A stretch of 64,000 nt of DNA, from assembly GCA_028583605.1 (NCBI GenBank), contig CM053326.1:13494587-13558586 (forward strand). The letters run 5' to 3'. Source of the stretch: Dastarcus helophoroides (taxonomy: Eukaryota > Arthropoda > Insecta > Coleoptera > Bothrideridae). Position 1 is the first letter of the stretch; the number at the start of each line of letters is the position of its first letter. Under the pieces are notes generated by a model. The model was not told where the DNA came from. It made no database searches and saw nothing but the letters and a program-made list of their open reading frames with translations. Below are positions 1 through 11,000 of the stretch, in pieces. Both the position numbers and the translations under genes were made by a program.

Positions 1-2
1 GT

Positions 3-2137
3 GTACATATATACTTTGACGATATAATAATAGCTGCAAAAAATGAAACTGAACATGACGTAATCTTAAATAAAGTTTTTGAAAGAGCTTTAGAATTTAA
101 TGTAAAATTTAATTCTGACAAATTTCAATATAAACAAAATAAAGTTATATTTATGGGACAAGAAATATCTGAAGCAGGTATTCAACCATATAATAAAAAT
201 ATTAACAGCATATTAAATTTAAAAACTCCAACTAATAAAAAGGATTTACTAAAAATATTAGGTATGTTTAAATTTTTTTCTAAATTTATCCCAAAATTGT
301 CTGAATTAACAACTAATATGCGAAATTTAACAAGAAACGATATACCCTTTTTATGGCAAGATAAACATGAAACAGAACTTAAAATTCTAAAAAATTTAAT
401 AATAACTAAACCAATTTTAGCAATATTTAATGAAAATGAACAAATAACAATTCAATGTGATGCTTCAAGCAAATCTTTAGGTTGCGTTTTGCTACAAGGA
501 AGTCCAGAGCAATCCCCAGTATCATATGCTTCTAGATCTCTTAGTAAAACTGAATAGAACTACGCACAAATAGAGAAAGAACTTTTAGCCATTGTACATT
601 GTATATGCATGTGAAAAATTTCATTATTTTATTTACGGCAAAGATGTTATAATCCATACCGATCACAAACCGTTAGATTCTATTATGAATAAAAATTTGG
701 ATAAAGTAAGCGCTCGCCTGCAAAGAATGTTACTAAAATTATTAAAATATAGAATCACAATCCAGTATTTACCTGGTGACAAAATGTACGTCGCAGACGT
801 TTTGTCAAGATTTATAGAAAATGAACAAACTCCGGATGATGATGAAATGGCATATGTAATCCATGCTATTTCTAATAACATACCAATGTCTGATGAGAAA
901 AAGAAAATCTTTCAAGGTGCCATAAACAACGATCCTGTTTTATCTCAAATAAAACAATTTTGTATGAATTCATGGCCAAAAGACAATAAAATGTTAAACA
1001 GAGATGTAAAATTTTATTATAACTTGAGAGAAAAAATGTATTTGTCTAATGACTTATTATTTTTAGAAAACAAAATAATTGTACCAACATGTTTAACGAG
1101 TGAAATGTTAAATTTAATACACCAAGCTCATTTTGGTATCGAAAAATCTAAATTAAGAGCAAGACAAGTTATGTATTGGCCTAAAATAACAGTGGACATA
1201 GAAAAATTAATAGGAAATTGTGAAACATGCCAATTAAATAGACCAAATAACCAAAAGGAAAGTCTACTGCCACGTCCAATTCCATCGCGACCATGGCAAA
1301 ACATAAGTTCAGACTTCTTCGAATTTAATAAAGAAAATTATTTGCTTTTTGTTGATTCATTTTCTAATTGGATTGAAGTTTTTAAAACAAAAAATAAGGA
1401 CATAGACACGGTCATACAACACTGTAAAGATGTATTTTCTAGATTTGGCATTCCTGTCAATTTTTACTCAGACAATGTACCATATAACAGTCAAAAATTT
1501 AGAAATTTAACTCATGATTTAAATTTCAAATTAAATTTCTCTAGTCCCCATCACCATCAATCTAATGGATTAGTCGAAAGAAGTGTCGCAATTATTAAAC
1601 ATATATTAAAAAAATGTAAAAACAATTCAGATCTTCCCTTGTATTTGCTTGAATACCGTAACACTCCATTACCAACAATTGGTTGCAGTCCAGCTCAACT
1701 TCTATTAAATCGAATTTTAAAATCAAAAGTACCTACCTCTGAGAATAATTTAAATTACTATTATCGACCCAGAATTATTAAGAAAAAAATTTGAGGACAA
1801 AGTTGATATACAAAAAGCATATTATGACAGAACTGCGAAAGATCTTCCCAAATTGGATGTAAATGACAAAGTGCTATTTCAATTGGATGACTCTTGGAAA
1901 AAGGGGATAATTGTAGAAAAGATTAATGAAAGATCATATATAATAAAAGATGAACATAATAAGAAATTTAGGTGTAACAGAAAGTTCATCAATAAAACTC
2001 ATTTGGATATAAATCTAAATGATGACGATTTTTACAACTTAAACAATTTCTTTGAAAATGATAATATATTTGAAACTGATCCCGATAAGGGCACAATCCC
2101 AAATAACGACTCCAATAAACGCAATAATCAATGTTGA
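3..2137 (+). pseudogene. pol: gypsy pol remnant: RT, RNase H, integrase
   Basis: The first codons hold the RT catalytic box Y-F-D-D (about 12-23). The frame then runs through the RT thumb and connection into RNase H, where the D of 'QCDASS' is visible. A TAG at 555-557 stops the frame. About 40 bases later a 7-bp tandem duplication (CATTGTA twice, near 590-603) shifts it, and the next open stretch is 592-1794. That part has the integrase H-H-C-C zinc finger (about 1113-1250) and the catalytic triad at codons 1312 (D), 1471 (D) and 1576 (E), with 52 and 34 residues between them. The usual G after the second D-N is V here. Another one-base shift near 1760-1775 moves the C-terminal integrase tail to 1853-2137. 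The protein is recognisable but cannot be made as one chain. Confidence 0.92.
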
Positions 2138-2290
2138 TTCACGTATATCTTCTAAAGGACGTATAATCACACAACCGTCTTTTTTGAAAGATTATGTACT
2201 AGATTAGCAATTAGCCTTAGGAGTTTTGTTTGTAACTTCATTATTTTTTAGTTAAGTTTATTGTATACTTTAGTTTTAGTTCTTTATTTT

Positions 2291-2305
2291 AAAAAAAAAG
2301 GGGCG
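2291..2305 (+). promoter_or_regulatory. Polypurine tract of the gypsy element
   Basis: A run of nine A followed by GGGG, directly before the 3' LTR, matches the polypurine tract that primes plus-strand DNA synthesis in LTR retrotransposons. Confidence 0.75.
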
Positions 2306-2495
2306 TGTTGTATATTTAAATTTAGCGCCAAGCACCAAGAAGAAGATGGCGCGTAGAACGACATAGCGTCACAAGCATAAATAGATTATTGTATAAAGAA
2401 CTAGTAAATAATAAAGTTGCTTATAGTAAAAGCTGTTTCAATCAAGAATAAACAAATAAAACAGACTGATTCAAATATTAGCGGGCCCTTTTACA
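2306..2495 (+). repeat. 3' LTR of the gypsy element (about 190 bp)
   Basis: The segment begins TGTTGTATA immediately after the polypurine tract and ends TTTTACA, so it has TG...CA ends. It contains a TATA-like ATAAATAGA stretch and an AATAAA signal, as expected for promoter and polyadenylation functions in an LTR. The right edge is inferred from the CA dinucleotide, since the 5' LTR is not in the window for comparison. Confidence 0.7.
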
Positions 2496-3193
2496 TATTG
2501 ATATTTTTTAACCTTTACAGAATAGCATAAAACATTTTTTATGAAACGTTCTGTTTTGTCGCTGCCATCATCAAGTAGGTTATTTTAAATAGGGACATGT
2601 AATTTTCGTTGCATTTTTGTGTAACATTTGGGTCTTAGACTTCATTGAAATATGTGGCTAAACTTTTCGTACCTTTAAACCATCACCAAGGAAAAAAGAC
2701 ACTTTTTTCAAATTAAAGTTGCTTTATTATTTTTTTATAATTAAGAAGTAATTATTATTAACGAAGAAATTATAAAAATTTAATTAAACGGTAAGAACGT
2801 AACATAATGGTCACAGTAAATATATTTTAACAACGAACAATAAACATAATCATAAATATTTAGAATAACAAATCAGCAAATAAAACAATAACTGTCACAT
2901 TTCGGACAAATCAACAATAATTGTGTAGAAATTTGGAAAGGAAACGAAGAATGATAGATTTTGTTTTTTTTTGCTATACCTTTTTAAATTGTACCACTTT
3001 TGGAGAGGGAATGGAAATGCCATTTATGATTGCAAATGAGGTAAACGCTATTCACCTCTACCTTTTAAAAATTTAGCAGTCGACACTATCGTTTAGAGGA
3101 GGTTAAATTAACGGTGAAATTTTCACGTTGCGATGTGCAATTTTAAAAATTAAAATTGCCGTGTGGATTTTTTAGAATAAATTTATATAATAA
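2496..3193. other. AT-rich intergenic DNA
   Basis: Non-coding AT-rich sequence between the gypsy LTR and the next element. I see no convincing gene, RNA gene or terminal repeat here. Confidence 0.5.
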
Positions 3194-3299
3194 GTATGTA
3201 ACGAATGTTGGTTTTCTCACATTCGCGAATACGAATACGAATATTCATTTCAAACATTCGCGAATGCGAATGCGAATGTTGACTCTTTCACCACCACTT

Positions 3300-4620
3300 G
3301 GAGAATTTTGTGAAAAACTTTTTCCAGAAAAAAAATATTTCTCATACAGTTTTTATTTTCATTTAAATTTTGACATCATCTGGTAATTTACAATGTAATA
3401 TTTTTCTCTAAATTTCTCAAAATTGTTATGCTTTTATTAACATTTTAATCCAATTTTTAATAAATAAACAGATTTTGAGAAAAAGCCGAATTCTGGTTAA
3501 AAAGCTCAATTTTAAGTAGAAATTTAGTCGATACTTCGAGGATAAGGCGAATTTTGAGAAACAGGTTGAATTTCCAGACAGTCAAAATATCGAAAAAATA
3601 CTGAAATTTTTATAAAATATTTAAAATTTTAAGAGAACAAAGCAGCTGGAGATTTCAGGAAACCAAATTTAATATAAAAAGCTGACTTTTTGAAAAAACT
3701 TGCTTGAAAAATATCAAAATTTCGAGGAAAAGACGATCTTTGAAATACCTACCTGAAATGTGTGCTAGAACGGGGGAGTTTATCGATTTTTTTTTTCAAA
3801 AATTTAAACTTATCCAGTTTCAAATGTAAAGAAAGAATTTCTAATTTTAATCGACTTTAAAAAAGTCGAAATGTCAACATTTCAAAAACAAAGTTTAAAT
3901 ATTAAGAAAAATTAAATTTGCAAAAATCGAATAATTCTTTTTATGTCTCCACTAGCGAGCGAATGCGAACATACAGTTTTTATTTCCATTTATTTCCATT
4001 TATTTCCATTTAAATCTTGACATCATCTCGCAATTTACAAGTTGTATTTTTCTCTAAAATTTCATAAAATTATTATTCTCAGAATTTTTATGCTTTTGTT
4101 AAAATCTTAATTCAATTTTAAAAAATAAAATTATTTTAAGAAAAAGTCGAATTTTTGGTTAAAAAGCTCAATTTTAAGTAGAAATTTAGTCGAAACTTCG
4201 AGAATAAAGCGAATTTTAAGAAACAGGTTGAAATTTTTACACTCAAAATTTCGAAAAAACGCTGAAATTTTTATAAAATATTTAACATTTTAAGAGAAGA
4301 AAGTAGAATTTTGAGTATAAAGTCGTAATTTAGAAAAATATCAAAATTTCCAGAAAAAGACGATATTTGAAATAAAAATCACAAGTTTCTAAAACCCAAA
4401 TTTTGAATACAATATCAAAATTTCGAGGAAAAAATTGACATTTTGAAAAAAGATCGACATTCTGAGAAAAACGTCGAAATTTACTAAAAAGTTTAAATTT
4501 CCCAGAGAATGTCAAATGCTGTCAACATTTCTAAAAAAGGGCGAATTTTGGGGAAAATTTCAGAAATAAAAGTCGAAACGCCAAGGAAAAGAGTCGACAT
4601 TTCTTGACCGAATATTTATT
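3300..4620. repeat. A-rich short-unit array with a 0.63-0.66 kb segmental duplication
   Basis: The block is made of degenerate units such as GAAAAAGTCGAAATTTTGAG. The stretch from about 3346 to 3960 is repeated from about 3973 to 4600. Landmarks shared by both halves include ACAGTTTTTATTT (3346 and 3973) and TATAAAATATTTAA (about 3611 and 4272). The offset grows from 627 to 661 bp, so small insertions have followed the duplication. One insertion is a threefold TTTCCATTTA repeat near 3983-4012. Confidence 0.75.
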
Positions 4621-4734
4621 TTTTTACCCTCCCCAACTGTGACATTAGAAAATAACCACAAGTTGGAATTAGAAATTTCTAGAAGTTTTAGTATCTTAAC
4701 TAAAAATCAAAATTTTTCAAAAATATGTTTTAAA

Positions 4735-5375
4735 CAGAGACTAAATAGACTGAACGTTTCAATGTTGTCTCATGCGTACAGTTGAAGCTAAAATCCGGGG
4801 AAGTGGGGAGGCGCATTCCACTACTCTTTGATATGGTCGGATTAAGTAAAATTTATAAATACGAAACTTGCCGCGTAACGGTTCTAACGATTTAGATGAA
4901 ACTTTAGAATTAGGGGCTTTTGGACCAATAGGATAATTTTTATAAGTGCTTTTTGGTAAAAGTTCAGGAGAACTATTTTCAAAGACATCTTGGTTTAATA
5001 GTAAAATAATTTTCTTTCAATACGCGACGCCTGTGTACAATATTGTTAAGCCGGTGCTGTAAACACGTCATGATTGCAGTGAAATGGCGACGCGCGCACG
5101 CCGATAATTGAATATTTATATATTTTACTTTTACCTACCCAAAGAATGAAACTCTTGATTTTCCTTCACTAATGTGTTCACTGAGGTTTCAACAATGATC
5201 CACAATACACTTCCCCATATTTACAGCCCATTTTCTTTAAAAAAAACCGATGTTATCTTCGCAAAGGTCTGTCAAATAATTAGAGGGCATTGCGAGCTAG
5301 ATGGAGCTAGGCTTTCGCCAGGCTTTCAACTGGCTTCACTGCTTACCGTGTTAGGTTCAGTCTATTTAGTCTCTG
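4735..5375. mobile_element. hAT-type non-autonomous element with perfect TIRs and 8-bp TSD
   Basis: The first 21 bp (starting CAGAGACTAAATAGAC) and the last 21 bp (ending GTCTATTTAGTCTCTG) are perfect inverted repeats. The 8-bp string GTTTTAAA flanks both sides (4727-4734 and 5376-5383). An 8-bp target duplication with ends starting CAG is diagnostic of the hAT superfamily. The 641-bp body encodes no transposase. A 73-residue open frame inside it is not conserved in the second copy near 31649. Confidence 0.9.
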
Positions 5376-5399
5376 GTTTTAAAATTTCCATATAAATAT

Positions 5400-5760
5400 T
5401 ATTTTAAAAATTTTTACTTTTTTACCAATTTTCCAGAAAAAGGCAAAGTTTGATAAACAAGTAGAATTTTCCAGAAAGATGAATTTAAAAAAAAATCGAA
5501 ATTTTCAAAAAAAGTAGAATTTTGAGAAATAACGAAATTTTAAAAAACAAAACGACGAATTTTGAAATTTTAAGAAAGTCGTAATTTGATATACGAAGTC
5601 AAACTCTAGAATGAATTCCAAATTTCTAAAGAAAAAGAGAATTTTATGAAAAAGTGCGGATTTTGAGAAAACTGTCGAAATTTCGAGAAAATGTCGAAAT
5701 CTCGTGGAAAGGACTAATTTTCATTGAAAAATAAAAATTTATGGAAAAGGCTTTCGCAGT
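5400..5760. repeat. A-rich short-unit array (GAGAAAA/GTCGAAATTT)
   Basis: Degenerate units with the same consensus as at 3300-4620 resume directly after the nested hAT MITE. The MITE therefore probably inserted into a pre-existing array. Confidence 0.65.
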
Positions 5761-6167
5761 TAGGAACATAAATTTTCTGTTGGGTGTATGAACCAGTGGG
5801 GAGCAAGCGTCTCAACCTGCCATATTGTAGCGAGCTAATAGGAAAAGAAAACAAGGGAATTTAAAAATACTTTTTATAAGGTGGGACTAGATTAATTAGT
5901 GGATTAGTTATTATCTTCAAAAATGTTGTTAGCTACGCTACCCATGGGCCCCCAACACTCATGATATGGATCTCTCAAGGGTCCATGAATTTTAATTTAG
6001 GAAACCCTTAGCAGTTGCATTGTTATTTCATAATAATTTTCCGTCTTATTGCCAAATACATTCGCAATATATTCGGATAAAAAAATTCGCGAATGCGAAT
6101 GCGAAAACGAATATTCGTTACATCACTATTGTATAATAATTGAAATGGCTAACAGTTCCACATAGTA

Positions 6168-7555
6168 CCGGGAAATCAAAAATTATCTTGGTCAAGGGTG
6201 GATGTGGAATGTAAAACGTGTGTCTTACTTTAAATTTTTGAATATGTTTTGTTGTGTCAGAATCTGTCAAGTCATTGTGCTGAAATTTTCTAATCCAGTT
6301 TTTGAATCATGCCTCTTACCACACAGCACAAAATTTTCATGATTGAAGCCTATTTTCGAACGGGTGCGCTAGTTAATGGAAATTGGCAATACAGTCAACG
6401 TTTGTGTTTGAACAATTTTCGAGAGCACTTCCCAAACCTGGCAATATTACCGGACAATTTTTCTGCGTGTCTTACAAATTATGTTGAAGTATTTCGCGAA
6501 ACTGGTTGTGTGACTCATAAAAAAGGTGCTGGTAGACCAAGAGTTCGTACAGAAGAAGTTGTCAATGACGTTCGTCAACGTATGGAAGAGGAGCCTGCAA
6601 AACCTTTGAAACGTCTTTCTCGGGAAATTGGACTTTCTTATGGAATATGTCAGAAGATTAAAAAAAAGACTTGAACATGCATCCATATAAGATGCAAGCA
6701 TATCAAGCTCTTCTGCGCGCAGACCACCCCAGACGCCTTGCTTACTGCCATTGGTTTTGTCAATAATTTAATGAATGACGATCTTCTGGACTCAACTTTT
6801 TTTTCTGACAAAGGGTGGTTCCACCTTTCGGGATAAATCAATTCTCAAAATATGCGAATGTGGGGCAATGATAACCGTCATGTTTTTACTGAATCGCCAC
6901 TACATGCTCAAAAAATTGGTGTTTGGGTGATAGTTTTTCGCAGAAGAATAATTGGCCCAATCTTTTTCGATTTCGCCGTCAAGGCAGAAAGTTACAGGCA
7001 CAACTTTTTGGCTGAATTTGTGCAGCAGTTAAACTATGATGAACTTCGGTACGGTTATTTCCAGCACGACGGTGCAATAGCACATATTACACGAGAAAAT
7101 ATTGCTTTCCTCCGCGAGTTTTTTGACGATCGGCTGATAAGTTTGCATACAGAAGTTAAGTTTCTTCCGAGATCACCTCGTTTGACAATTAAAAAACAAG
7201 ATTTTCGAAACTCCGGTAAATAATTTGCAAGAACTGCAACAAAGCAGCAATGTGCAACCATAACGCCAGAAATGTTGCAAAACGCTTTTCACAGCATGAG
7301 GAGACGCGTTTACTTGTGCATCGAACAAAACGGGGACATTTCTAACAATTACTGTAATTTAGTTTTTCTTGTTAATAAAACCGTTATTTCATAATTTGTA
7401 GTTCATTATTGTTTTACAACAAATAAATAGGTATGAAATTCGCAGATTATTGATGTTGTCAGTGCGACAGTGACATAATTATTTCAAACGTAAAGTAAAA
7501 CACACGTTTTACATTCCACAACCACCCTTGACCAAGATAATTTTTGATATCCCTG
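6168..7555 (+). mobile_element. Mariner-like element with about 64-bp TIRs
   Basis: Inverted repeats at 6168-6231 and 7492-7555 match at almost every position, including CTTGGTCAAGGGTGG and ACGTGTGT. A TA dinucleotide sits on each side (6166-6167 and 7556-7557), as expected for Tc1/mariner insertion. The 1388-bp length is normal for the superfamily. The transposase inside is broken. Outside the TA on each side lie two similar direct copies of a 29-bp sequence (about 6137-6165 and 7558-7586), which a simple mariner insertion does not explain. Confidence 0.93.
6309..7223 (+). pseudogene. Mariner-like transposase, inactivated
   Basis: The N-terminal frame (6309-6674) carries the DUF4817-type helix-turn-helix region found in many arthropod mariner-like transposases. 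It begins at M of 'MPLTTQHK', and a basic 'GAGRPR' hinge follows. A frameshift in the A-run near 6660 and a TAA near 6760 break the middle, where 'MHPYKMQAYQ' and 'FHLSG' are still readable. The C-terminal part (6852-7223) keeps the catalytic 'YFQHDG' aspartate. In 'PRSPRLT' an R replaces the third catalytic D (normally 'SPDLT'). The enzyme is therefore dead both by frame and by active site. Confidence 0.9.
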
Positions 7556-7557
7556 TA

Positions 7558-7945
7558 TAACTGAAATGTTAGGCAGTTCCACACACTATTATTAAGATAT
7601 TCACAGAGCTTTGTGCCATCTATTGAAAATCGAGGCAACTTATAAAAGATTACTCCATCTAGAGTTATCATATCAAGCATGACATCTGCCAGTTGTCATG
7701 CCAGACAAGTACAGGTACCTAATATAAATTCTCAAAATTTTCCATGAATCGATTCTTAACACTTGTTACATAACTAATTGGATTTTTTCAAGGTCTTATA
7801 TCACAATAATTTCACTTTTAATAACAATGCTTGTACGGCAGGCAGTACATTAGCTCATAATGATAGCAAAAACTATTCTTATCAAATTCGATAACAAAAT
7901 TAACATTTCAAGCACAAACGTTAAGAGAGCAATCAAACTGAAGCA
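7558..7945 (+). promoter_or_regulatory. Upstream region of L2HGDH, presumed promoter and 5' UTR
   Basis: Only about 390 bp separate the mariner right end from the L2HGDH start codon, so the promoter and 5' UTR must lie here or extend into the element. I see no clear TATA box or initiator. This is inferred from position only. Confidence 0.35.
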
Positions 7946-8040
7946 ATGACCGCCACAGCACTGTTGTTTCGAAAATCACCCGCCAAAATTTCGAAGGTGT
8001 TTCCCAGATTTTTGTCCGATATTCCAACATGCAGAAGAGA
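7946..8040 (+). CDS. L2HGDH: L2HGDH coding exon 1 (presequence)
   Basis: The exon starts at an ATG with a purine at -3 and encodes 31 residues of a basic, presumably mitochondrial, targeting sequence plus two bases of the next codon. The donor is a consensus GTAAGT at 8041. It is too short to show up as a long open frame. Its assignment rests on the in-frame junction with exon 2 (phase 2) and the targeting-like composition. Confidence 0.85.
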
Positions 8041-11000
8041 GTAAGTATATTTTATTAATTGGTCTTAATATTGTACCTGAATGTTAAAAACATGGTTAAA
8101 TTAAGTTAAGCCATTAATTAAATTTCGCACAAAAGCTCATTTATCAAGGTCAATTCCAAGTAAATAGCATATTACGTCCATTTATTGCCAAATAAAATAT
8201 TTTTAGAATTATGTTTATATTATGCACAATCTACATACATTATGTAAATGTATTACTTTCTTTTAATATTTTTAATATATCACTCTAAATAAGTAAATAG
8301 TTTGCAAATGTGTAAAATGTTATTTTTTATAATAAATATCGTTTTCGTTATAATTAAGGTTAGAACATGTGGTAATTCAACAACAGAAATAAAATATTTA
8401 TTATCTTTTATTACATATTTCTAAATTAAATTCTTAATAAAGCATTGGAATCAAATATTCAAATTCGAAAATATTTAGTCTTTCGTCCTGGAAAAATTAA
8501 TATAATTTTTATTTTTCGGAGGGCTAGTCATTTTCACGCGGTGGCGGATCCAGTGGGGGGGGGCACCAGAGGCAAGTCCCCCCCCCGAGATGTTCAAGAA
8601 GTTAAAAAAAAATAATTGAAAAATATGAAATAAAATAAAAAATAAAAAGTTGTAGACATCTTATGCTAAATTAATATCTCATTGTATATCAACATATTTT
8701 AACAGCTAATCTGACAAAGACATATCATTCGGTGCTATAATTCGTAATACTTTTGCTGATTGGATTTCTCGGGGCACAGCGACACCTTCTTTGGTACATT
8801 TTCGCGAATTATAAAGTAAACATCGCCCAGGATTTTATGTTGTCGAACGTGCGACTATTTATGTTTTCTGGATCCGCGCCTGTACATCCCTAATATGTAA
8901 GGTAGTTTTATGTCCCAACAAGTTAGATTATTAAAAAATCTGGCAAGGACTCATAAATACCGTCGGGCAGTAAAGGGTTAATTGAAACAGAAAGATCAGA
9001 AATTTTATGACATCCTAAATAGAGGTATGTGCGCTATTTAATGGTAGGAAGGGAACAATTGAGTGGCCAGCCAAATCTACGGACGTAACACCCCTTGATT
9101 TCTTCAAATATTTATTACTATCCTTACCGGTTTCGCTTCATCGGCGGAGATCTCTTTTCTTTGTAAAATCATTTTGGATTTTGGTCATTATAAAAAATTA
9201 TAAAATTTATTTTTGTTGGAAAAAATCGATTTAGTGCAAATACTGCTTTGAACAATATTTTAGCTGGTATTTTAAAAAAAATCTCTTCAAGGTTTTTTTT
9301 AAACATATTTACTTAGATTTTCCATTTTGTTTCGTTTTATAACTTTGTAAGTAACCAAACACAAAAATATAACATGCGGCTGCGATTTAAAATCCATTAT
9401 CATATAGGTATTTCATGATAAAAATTTTTACATGTGTACTGTTTTTGTTATCTTTATTTACTTAAATGGAATGTACGTATTGATATGCATTAAATAATAC
9501 TAATATCCTGACATATTTGAATAAGATTTATAATAATTAGATTAGATTTGAAAAGAATCGAATTCACGAGTGCTGTTTTCGGCTCAGGATTCTTCCCTCT
9601 GAAGTATTAAAATCGAAAATTCTTATATTTACATTTACATTTAAATGTTCAGGGTGTACCTATTAAAAATCCCCACCTGAAAAAAAACTTAGATTTCTTG
9701 GAAGCTATCATTTAAGCCTGAACACTTTAAATGGCATCCTATAGAAGTGACACATTATTTTAAAGCTTTTTCAATTCTATTGACGACGACATACGACTTT
9801 TTAAATTTAGGTTTGAATATTTCAATAAAATTATCACTTCACTATCAAAATATCAATGAATGAAAGAACGTTATTTTATCAAATGTTCTTATTGCTTTCC
9901 TCCACTTCCATGCAGTAATAACAATTTTACTTCATTTTCGAATGAACATTTCGAAACATTTTGGGCATTACCTTACATTCTTCATCAATTCGCCGACGAA
10001 GTTGGTCGTGTTGCATAAATTTTCGACCTAAAGTTGCCTCATAGAAAAATGTCCAAGGACGACCTGATCATTTGGAAGGCCAGTCTCAATTGAACCTCTG
10101 TATTCTATCAAGTGATTTGGAAAGTTCTAATTAAAGAAAACCACGCACATCTGCGACATATGTGATGGAGCACCATCTTGCTGAAACCACACATCGCAAA
10201 GCATTGTCATTTTCCAATGCTTCCCTAATTATCCGATAGATACTGTTTCCGAAAATGTATACACTAAAGCCAGTTTTTGTCAATAGGACGATCATTAAAT
10301 TTGTGATGGCTGTTGTACACAGTCATTATTTTTGTTGAGTAAATTAGAGTAGAGCTTCAGTAATCCAGCATCTGTCTTAGCCGATGCCCGGGTTTAAAAA
10401 CTCGTATCTTGCCTTAAACAACAGAACTGAAAAATCGTTTTTTGAAAAATTTTTAACTTCCCAAAATATTACTAATATAAAATTTGACAGACAATCATAA
10501 TTGATTGCTACGAGTTTAAATGAGGTATTTTCAAAATAAAGGCATTTCCGGAAATGGAAGACATCTTTGTTTTTTAATTGGAAACTCCCAATTTTGATTT
10601 CATATGTAGATGATTCTACATGAGTTTTTGAGTGTAGAACATTTCTGCACATTATTGTTCCTAAATGTAGAAATACTGTTGTCTCTTGCGGGTTCTTCCG
10701 GATCTGCCACGAAACTATTTAGTTTTACAAAGAAATAGACAATAGTTTTTACCGCCCTTAAACATAAATAATATTTTTGTAAATAAATCGTTCTTACATA
10801 AAAAAAAAACCTCAAAACCAAACATTGATATCGACATATTGCATAACAGTCACATCACTATACCTCTAGCTAAATACATACCAATTTCTTAAATAACAAT
10901 TACTATACACTAATCAACTTGGATTGCTCAGAATAATGTTTAAACTAAAAACATTTTTCATAGGGGAGATTTTTGTTAATTGTACAGTGTTTCCCTCGAT

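Larger units (their letters stand above)
1..2495 (+). mobile_element. Ty3/gypsy LTR retrotransposon, 3' part (degenerate)
   Basis: The window opens inside the pol gene of an LTR retrotransposon and runs through reverse transcriptase, RNase H and integrase to a polypurine tract and a 3' LTR. The domain order RT-RNase H-integrase is the Ty3/gypsy (Metaviridae) order. The 5' LTR, gag, protease and the N-terminal part of RT lie outside the window. The copy is dead because pol carries one in-frame stop and two frameshifts. No env-like open frame follows integrase before the LTR. Confidence 0.93.
3194..6131. mobile_element. Probable hAT-like non-autonomous composite element
   Basis: The left end has TATGTAACGAATG and the right end, read on the other strand, has GATGTAACGAATATTCG. 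Both are followed inward by ATTCGCGAATGCGAATGCGAA motifs. The 8-bp string TATAATAA flanks both sides (3186-3193 and 6132-6139), which fits a hAT target-site duplication. The outermost bases of the two ends do not match exactly, so the left end looks eroded. The inside holds A-rich repeat arrays and a nested MITE, with no transposase. Confidence 0.5.

Noticed and set aside
5174..5395. 73-residue open frame inside the hAT MITE
   Set aside because: It crosses the element's right terminal repeat and is not open in the related copy near 31649-32165.
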